From the NCBI GenBank assembly GCA_029939505.1, contig JAOZSV010000001.1, forward strand, positions 1 through 64,000: a stretch of DNA of 64,000 bases, written 5' to 3'. The translations under genes and the position numbers were made by a program. The stretch comes from Thiotrichaceae bacterium (GTDB lineage: Bacteria > Pseudomonadota > Gammaproteobacteria > Beggiatoales > Beggiatoaceae). The notes under the pieces were generated by a model. It worked only from the letters and a program-made list of their open reading frames with translations, was not told the origin of the DNA and made no database searches. Positions 58,047 to 64,000 of this stretch are shown in pieces (the first letter of the stretch is position 1; each line of letters opens with the position of its first letter).

Positions 58047-58366
58047 AATTGAACCTCCCCAAGTTTCAAACGATGTTGGGTGGCTGCTTTTAGGGCTTGT
58101 TTCAGAAAGCCTGACAAGTTTAACCGACAATTTGTTTTATAGGGATGTGCCGAGATAACCCGTTTTGGTAATTTCGGTAGGGCATAAATTTGTAACTATT
58201 TGATTTAATTATGGAATTAACAATTTCCATTATTTTTATTACTGACTGGAAAATATAATAAATTTGACATTGACGACACTGCCTGTGGTTATGGGCTGCG
58301 AGTTTCCTGAAACCGATAGAATTTAAATCATATCACCTTAAAATCCAATAGTAAACAACATAAATC

Positions 58367-58792
58367 GTGACTCAGCATACTTGGCAATGTTACATAGATA
58401 CAGAAAAACAAGCTAAAGATAACCTGTTTATAGTGCAAAATGGTAAAATCTTTGCTGGTAAGCATCTGATTATTGATCTATGGAGTTGCCAACAACTGGA
58501 TAATCTCACTTTTATCGAACAAACCCTACGTGATGCCACTGATATTGCGGGAGCTACCCTGCTCCACCTCCATCTACATCATTTTACGCCTAATGGTGGT
58601 GTATCAGGTATTGCAGTGCTGGCAGAATCACATATCAGCATTCATACATGGCCTGAACGTGGCTATGCAGCACTGGATGTTTTTATGTGTGGTGATACAC
58701 AGCCTGAAAAAGCAGTTGAATTGCTCACAAAAAGATTTCAACCTGAGCATACTGAAATCAGAACCCATTTACGAGGAGTGATTAAGAATTAA
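58367..58792 (+). CDS. speD: S-adenosylmethionine decarboxylase proenzyme (GTG start)
   Basis: HLHHFTPNGGVSGIAVLAESHISIHTWPERGYAALDVFMCGDTQPEKAV, with ESH processing site. Confidence 0.95.
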   Translation: MTQHTWQCYIDTEKQAKDNLFIVQNGKIFAGKHLIIDLWSCQQLDNLTFIEQTLRDATDIAGATLLHLHLHHFTPNGGVSGIAVLAESHISIHTWPERGYAALDVFMCGDTQPEKAVELLTKRFQPEHTEIRTHLRGVIKN

Positions 58793-58794
58793 CA

Positions 58795-59676
58795 ATGAAA
58801 GATTTACACAAAATACAAGAGTCAGATGTTAAGAACATCTTTGCTAATATTGAATCGCATGATGAAAATGATGCCAAGGAAGCTGACTTGCGAATGAAAA
58901 ATTTACGCAAAATGCAAGAGCCAGATATTGAGAAAATCGTTGCCATTATTGAATCACATGACGAAGATGATGCTGAGGAAGCAGAATATGGCTATCGCAA
59001 AATGAGTGGAATTGACAATAATTATGTCTACGAAGTTAATGGCGAAATCATAGGAATAACAGGTTTTTCAATACCAGCTGGTTGCGAGCAGACTTATTGG
59101 CTATCATGGACTTATATTGATGATAAACATACAAATAAAGGACATGGTCGAAGCATGCTGGGTGAAATTATTGCTTATATAAAACGTTCTGGAGGTAGAA
59201 AATTATTTGTTAAAGTCAGTGATTATGTTGACCCAGAAGATGGTGCTATCTACGCTGCTGCACTACATTTATATCAATCTTTAGGCTTTGAAATAGAAGT
59301 TACCCATAAAGATTTTTATGATAAAGATGAGTCACAAATTATCTTGGGAATGCGCCTAAAAGATAAGGAAGTAGTAGATGTTGAAGATGATAACTGCAAT
59401 GTGCAGTTTGATGGCATATTTGAAATCGCCGAAACTGAAAATGCCTATAGTTTTAATTGGCATGACAAAGGTAAATATCCCTTAAAAGCCAAGGAGGTTC
59501 AAATAGGTATTAATGCGGTTCGTGATGACGATGCACGTGCAATATTCCTTTCATTTCCTAGTAATTTAACTAAAATTGAAGCTCCTTTGCTACAATCTGG
59601 TTTTATCAATACTGGGATACTTGAAGATTATTATGATGATGGAATTGATGAGAATCATTATTCCCTTTATCGATAG
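58795..59676 (+). CDS. GNAT-family N-acetyltransferase-like protein with duplicated N-terminus
   Basis: YVYEVNGEIIGITGFSIP...YIDDKHTNKGHGRSMLGEIIAYIKRSGGRKLFVKV...AALHLYQSLGFEIE. Confidence 0.75.
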   Translation: MKDLHKIQESDVKNIFANIESHDENDAKEADLRMKNLRKMQEPDIEKIVAIIESHDEDDAEEAEYGYRKMSGIDNNYVYEVNGEIIGITGFSIPAGCEQTYWLSWTYIDDKHTNKGHGRSMLGEIIAYIKRSGGRKLFVKVSDYVDPEDGAIYAAALHLYQSLGFEIEVTHKDFYDKDESQIILGMRLKDKEVVDVEDDNCNVQFDGIFEIAETENAYSFNWHDKGKYPLKAKEVQIGINAVRDDDARAIFLSFPSNLTKIEAPLLQSGFINTGILEDYYDDGIDENHYSLYR

Positions 59677-59691
59677 AAAACTATTTAGTGT

Positions 59692-59815
59692 CCATCCGGA
59701 AACGCCAGTTTATGTCATTTCGACGTGAGGAGAAATCTGGTTTGATCAGTCTGTTAAGATTTCTCGCTCCGCTCGAAATGACACAGAATTTGAGTTTCCG
59801 GATGGACACTATTTA
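59692..59815. mobile_element. MITE-like element copy 3: same TIR, unrelated interior, 6-bp TSD TATTTA
   Basis: Element 59698-59809 (112 bp); TATTTA at 59692-59697 and 59810-59815. Confidence 0.92.
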
Positions 59816-59844
59816 AACAACTACCAAATATGGAGTACTAAACA

Positions 59845-60444
59845 ATGAAATTAGCAAAACAGCTTCTAATTACTTCTAGCCTAAGCGTTCTATTACTTAC
59901 AGCCTGTGGTGGTGAAAGTAGAGTTCCAGGTTCTAAAGCTAATCTGGAACGCATTCTGGAAATTACAGCAAGTGAGCTCAAGGGGTTTGAAGAGAAGCAT
60001 AAAGACACTACCAAAGAAAAAGCGGTAGATGATTTTTCACTATCTTTGGCAGAATCCTTAAATTCAGCAGTGCCTAAAGTTTATCCTAAAACATTGGGTG
60101 TTATTGCAGAAAATGATGGTTCATTTATAGGTTTTGAAGACAAAAATGTTAATAAACTAAAAGATAAAGGTGAACCCATTGCTTTTAAAATCGAAATTGA
60201 TGGAGAAAAACAACAACTGATCGCATATAATACTGAACGTTCAGCAGAAAGTGGCATTGGCAGTATGATGATGGGTATGGCAGGTGGCATGATGATGGGT
60301 ATGCTTATTGGCAACATCATGAATCGCCAAAGTACGACAGGTACACGACCTGGTGCTAACACTCCTCCAAGAAGACCAGCTAATTTAACATCTTCTAGTG
60401 CAAGATCACGTTCAGGTTCAGGAAGTTTTTCTTCAGGCAAGTAA
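59845..60444 (+). CDS. Putative lipoprotein with Met/Gly-rich segment
   Basis: LLLTACGG lipobox; GSMMMGMAGGMMMGMLIGNIM. Confidence 0.7.
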   Translation: MKLAKQLLITSSLSVLLLTACGGESRVPGSKANLERILEITASELKGFEEKHKDTTKEKAVDDFSLSLAESLNSAVPKVYPKTLGVIAENDGSFIGFEDKNVNKLKDKGEPIAFKIEIDGEKQQLIAYNTERSAESGIGSMMMGMAGGMMMGMLIGNIMNRQSTTGTRPGANTPPRRPANLTSSSARSRSGSGSFSSGK

Positions 60445-60549
60445 GTTCTGAAGATGTAAAACGCAAGAAAGAACATATTTACCATAAACTACATGAAGAG
60501 AATGAGGTTTCTTTTTCTTCATGTCCTTTATGCTCTTCGTGGTAAAATA

Positions 60550-62097
60550 ATGGCAAGTCCCATCAAAACCAACTACAGCAAACTCAGCAATAAACAAACA
60601 GGCATCCTGCTAATTTCCATTCTCATAGTTGCTTTATGTGGCATTGCCTATGAGTTGATTATCAGTACCGTTTCTAGCTATCTGCTTGGCAATAGTGTCC
60701 ATCAATTCTCTCTTACCATTGGCTTTTTTATGTTTGCCATGGGTATTGGGTCTTATCTATCTAAATTGCTTAATGATAATCATATAGAAAATTTCATTAG
60801 CGTAGAAATCGCTATTTCTCTAATTGGCGGTATCTGTAGCTTACTATTATTTATTGCCTTCCCAATGGTGAGAGCTTTATACGATGCCACCATGTATAGC
60901 TTGATCCTGATAATTGGCGCCTTAGTTGGAATGGAAATTCCTATCTTAACTGCAATTCTGTCACAAAAACAAAGCACCCGTGACTCAATTGCGAATGTCA
61001 TGTCACTCGATTACATTGGAGCATTAATTGGCTCAGTTGCCTTTCCGCTGTTTTTATTACCACAATTAGGTTTAGTACGCTCATCCTTTGCCATTGGTTT
61101 GATAAATATTCTTACTGCATTAAGCAATATCTACTTTTTTCGCACCTATCTCAAGCATGCCAAGTTACTTATTATTATCAGTCTTAGCATTCTTATCCTG
61201 CTAATTGGTTTTACCATCTATGGCACCGTACTGACAAGTTATGCAGAAAAACATTTGTATTTTGATCAGGTTATCTATCAGAAACAAACTGCCTACCAAA
61301 AAATAGTGGTTACAAAATCTGTAACAACCAGTGAGCAACGCCTTTATATTGATGGACATATCCAATTCTCATCACGCGATGAATACCGCTATCACGAATC
61401 ACTAGTACATCCCCTGCTCTCTATTTCTGGCAAAAAAGAAAATGTATTAATACTTGGTGGAGGTGATGGTTTAGCCATAAGAGAAGTGTTAAAACATGAG
61501 GATGTAAAGCGTATTGATCTGGTTGATATCGATCCAGAAATGACTCATTTGGGAAAGAACCTATACCAACTCGCCAAACTCAATCAGCATAGTTTAGACA
61601 ACGATAAAGTACATATTTATAATCAAGATGCCTTCACTTTTATTAATCAAAACGGTATTCTCTATGATCGCATAATTATTGATATGCCTGACCCACATAA
61701 TGAAGCTATTAATAAGCTCTATTCAAAAGAATTTTATACCATGATCATCAAGCGTATGACTGCTAATGGCTATCTGGTATCACAAAGTTCCTCTCCTTTT
61801 TTTACTCATAAAACTTACTGGAGCATCGAAGCAACACTGAATGCCGTGTTTAATGACACCCTCAGCTACAATGTCAATATTCCCTCCTTTGGAGTATGGG
61901 GATTTCATCTTGCCAGAAAGACTGCTGCATTTCCTAAACAATTTAATTTTGATATAGAAACTAGATTTATCAACACCGCCACCATGTTAGCAGCAACTGT
62001 ATTTTCTAAAGACATACAGAAAGTAGACTCACCAGTCAATACCATAATGGAGCCTACGCTGTATCAGCTTTATATTAAAGATTTACAGACACCGTAG
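60550..62097 (+). CDS. speE: Membrane-anchored polyamine aminopropyltransferase (spermidine synthase-like)
   Basis: N-terminal MFS-like TM region plus DQVIYQKQTAYQKIVVTKS...LYIDGHIQFSSRDEYRYHESLVHP...VLILGGGDGLAIREVLKHEDVKRIDLVDIDPEMT; start refined to 60550. Confidence 0.9.
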   Translation: MASPIKTNYSKLSNKQTGILLISILIVALCGIAYELIISTVSSYLLGNSVHQFSLTIGFFMFAMGIGSYLSKLLNDNHIENFISVEIAISLIGGICSLLLFIAFPMVRALYDATMYSLILIIGALVGMEIPILTAILSQKQSTRDSIANVMSLDYIGALIGSVAFPLFLLPQLGLVRSSFAIGLINILTALSNIYFFRTYLKHAKLLIIISLSILILLIGFTIYGTVLTSYAEKHLYFDQVIYQKQTAYQKIVVTKSVTTSEQRLYIDGHIQFSSRDEYRYHESLVHPLLSISGKKENVLILGGGDGLAIREVLKHEDVKRIDLVDIDPEMTHLGKNLYQLAKLNQHSLDNDKVHIYNQDAFTFINQNGILYDRIIIDMPDPHNEAINKLYSKEFYTMIIKRMTANGYLVSQSSSPFFTHKTYWSIEATLNAVFNDTLSYNVNIPSFGVWGFHLARKTAAFPKQFNFDIETRFINTATMLAATVFSKDIQKVDSPVNTIMEPTLYQLYIKDLQTP

Positions 62098-62275
62098 ATT
62101 GGGTTAGCGAAGCGTCGTTCCCAACGTCTTTGTTGGGAATGCCTTCAGCAATGCTCCGCATTGCGGGACGCAGAGCGTCCCAACATGAATTCCCAACGAA
62201 GAGGGAACTAGAAAAACTTTATCTTGGAGCGGACTTTCAGCCGCTCAAGAATGGTGTTAGCTGTAAAAGGACAAA

Positions 62276-62485
62276 ATGCAAAAAATAATAAAATGGAACC
62301 CTTTCAGTAGCAAAAAAACTGAAAGCATATATTGCGAGGGTCTTCACGATGATTACGAAGGTTTCCGTATTCTTTTAACAGCGGAAGAAAAAGCATCAGA
62401 CATGTTGCGGCTATCTTTTGAAAATGCTCTTTATTATCAAAACAGAGATGAAAGCTATTTATTAAATCACCCAAAAACGCAGTAA
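62276..62485 (+). CDS. Small hypothetical protein, possibly a truncated gene
   Basis: 69-aa ORF, GGACAA upstream; no recognised domain. Confidence 0.3.
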   Translation: MQKIIKWNPFSSKKTESIYCEGLHDDYEGFRILLTAEEKASDMLRLSFENALYYQNRDESYLLNHPKTQ

Positions 62486-62715
62486 AAAATTGGTCAGGCT
62501 CGTTTTTTTTTACGTTTTGTAAAATAATCTGAACCTGGCCCCTTTTCCCAACAAGTTTAACCGACAATTTGTTTTATCGGGGTGCCGAGATGACCAGTTT
62601 TGGTCATTTTTGTAGGACAAATGGGTAATTTTTTATTTAATTTGCGAACGTAGGGTGGGTAGGAGTTTCGCTGCAACCCACATTTTTATGAATGGTGGGT
62701 TTCGTACCTCTACCC

Positions 62716-62860
62716 ACCCTACGCTTCAATGCCATTAAGTTAAGGAAAATTTATTTGAATCCAAACCTTCAGATTTTGATTATATCGTTTATAATCAAAC
62801 ACTTCCAAATCTAAATGTTTGGACTCCAAGGCTTAACTTAATGGCATTGACCCTACGCTT
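62716..62860. mobile_element. TIR element N2 (CAATGCCATTAAGTTAAG/CTTAACTTAATGGCATTG) flanked by 11-bp direct repeat ACCCTACGCTT
   Basis: Element 62727-62849; direct repeats 62716-62726 and 62850-62860. Confidence 0.85.
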
Positions 62861-62875
62861 GCTACCGCGAAACTC

Positions 62876-63004
62876 ACCCTACGCTTCAATGCCATTAAGT
62901 TAAGGGGCTTCACACCGTTCAGTCCTTCCAATCTCCACGTATTCAGGGGCTGTAGGTGCGAACATGCGTGTTCGCTCTGGCTTAATGGCATTGACCCTAC
63001 GCTT
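62876..63004. mobile_element. TIR element N3, same ends and same 11-bp flanking repeat ACCCTACGCTT
   Basis: Element 62887-62993; direct repeats 62876-62886 and 62994-63004. Confidence 0.82.
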
Positions 63005-63066
63005 GCTAAATTTAATTAATGTTTGTTAAATAATTTATTTAACAAATTCAATAGGAGTTTTATAGA

Positions 63067-64000
63067 ATGAGTAACTTAAAGAGGACAGCCTTTGCATCTG
63101 CAATAGTGTCCGTATTAGTAATGGGTGTAGCCACAACGGCTTATTCCGAAACCTCTACTAAAAGCGGTGCGTTTATCGCTGATACCACGACTGTGGCGGC
63201 TGGCAGTAGGGTGAACATCTCTATCATGGGGCTAAACGCTCAAGGTCAGGTGGACACGGACACCCAAGGCGAGCAATTGGGCTCAACTATCGTAGCGATG
63301 GTCACTTCTAGTAAAGGTGAAGTTGAGTGTGCTGGAGAATCTGGCACGTCACCAACAGTATGCTTCTTTGAAGCAGATGTGACTGGAGGTACGACTCGCT
63401 ACGTTAAACTGGTTGCTGGTATTGGCAAAGTTAATATCAGTTATCCGGTTGAAGCCGGCGGTACGACAGACACGATTAACATCACGCTTCAGGAAGTCTT
63501 TCCTAACAAAGCAGGTGGTACAACGGTCAATGTGATTGACAGTACCCAAAAGATCATCAATATTTATGCTGATCTTGATGTTGCTTTACTTGACATTACT
63601 GAATTTACTGGTGGTGATACGGATGATACAGATACCGTTGGTGGTATTGATGGTATAACCACAGCCGGTAAAGAAGGTGCCCAAGTGAAGATGGTTGCCT
63701 ATAAAGATATTAAGATTGACTATGCAATGGGAACGCCTGATACGCCAGAAGTATCTGGTCAAAACATAAACAGTGCCGTAAATGGTATTTTGACGCTAGT
63801 GTTACGTCCGATGTTACCTCCGATGTTACCTCCGAAAACGAGCGAGTCTGTCGGAGGAAATACTGCTACCGAGTCTATTACCTTAACTGGTCACATGCTC
63901 AAAGGTGAAGCAACTATTTCTATTCCTACAGAGGTCACCGAGGCAGCTAAATACTACATGGAAGCAACCTTGAAAGGGTATGAAGGCTTGTCTTCTGTGG
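63067..64000 (+). CDS. Secreted protein, N-terminal part (continues beyond window)
   Basis: ATG at 63067 MSNLKRTAFASAIVSVLVMGVATTAYSETSTKSGAFIADTTTVAAGSRVNISIMGLNAQG... signal peptide; open to the window end, so absent from the ORF track. Confidence 0.75.
   Translation, partial: MSNLKRTAFASAIVSVLVMGVATTAYSETSTKSGAFIADTTTVAAGSRVNISIMGLNAQGQVDTDTQGEQLGSTIVAMVTSSKGEVECAGESGTSPTVCFFEADVTGGTTRYVKLVAGIGKVNISYPVEAGGTTDTINITLQEVFPNKAGGTTVNVIDSTQKIINIYADLDVALLDITEFTGGDTDDTDTVGGIDGITTAGKEGAQVKMVAYKDIKIDYAMGTPDTPEVSGQNINSAVNGILTLVLRPMLPPMLPPKTSESVGGNTATESITLTGHMLKGEATISIPTEVTEAAKYYMEATLKGYEGLSSV

Noticed and set aside
60081-60485. 134-aa minus-strand ORF antisense to the lipoprotein
   Set aside because: Shadow of the Met/Gly-rich coding segment.
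1-64000. tRNA, rRNA or complete IS elements with transposase
   Set aside because: None recognised on either strand by eye; the Rpn-like gene is the only transposase-related CDS.

Overview
This AT-rich 64 kb window looks like a chromosome segment from a gammaproteobacterium of the large sulfur-bacteria type (Beggiatoa/Thiomargarita-like; inferred from gene content and repeat density, not tested). It has six parts. (1) A TamB-like translocation/assembly gene with 486-bp internal repeats (353-6274). (2) A co-oriented island at about 6.5-35.6 kb that resembles a diversifying NTPase/nuclease biological-conflict locus. It holds two trypsin::SIR2-like fusions, two nSTAND-HEAT proteins with unequal HEAT repeat numbers, two AAA-ATPase_like/PD-(D/E)XK paralogs, three further AAA-PD-(D/E)XK paralogs, a restriction-endonuclease-like ORF, an Rpn-type nuclease, a degenerate class II glutamine amidotransferase-like ORF and an AAA ATPase relic. 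A TpsA-like exoprotein lies inside it and a HicAB pair (hicA apparently frameshifted) follows it. (3) Signalling and transport genes: a Ser/Thr kinase-AAA-GAF-histidine kinase, two orphan V/A-ATPase stalk subunits, a periplasmic-binding-protein::pentameric ligand-gated ion channel fusion and an OppA-like lipoprotein. (4) A WD40-caspase protein with octapeptide repeats. (5) OsmC, an RND permease and a polyamine cluster (speD, GNAT, lipoprotein, spermidine synthase). (6) The start of a secreted protein cut by the window edge. The intergenic DNA is unusually rich in short palindromic elements. One MITE-like family has 6-bp TANNTA target duplications at all three copies, and one of those insertions has a related empty site in the same window. 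A second family is flanked by 11-13 bp direct repeats. A hairpin family shows compensatory stem changes. All domain calls are by-eye motif recognition; no database search was run.
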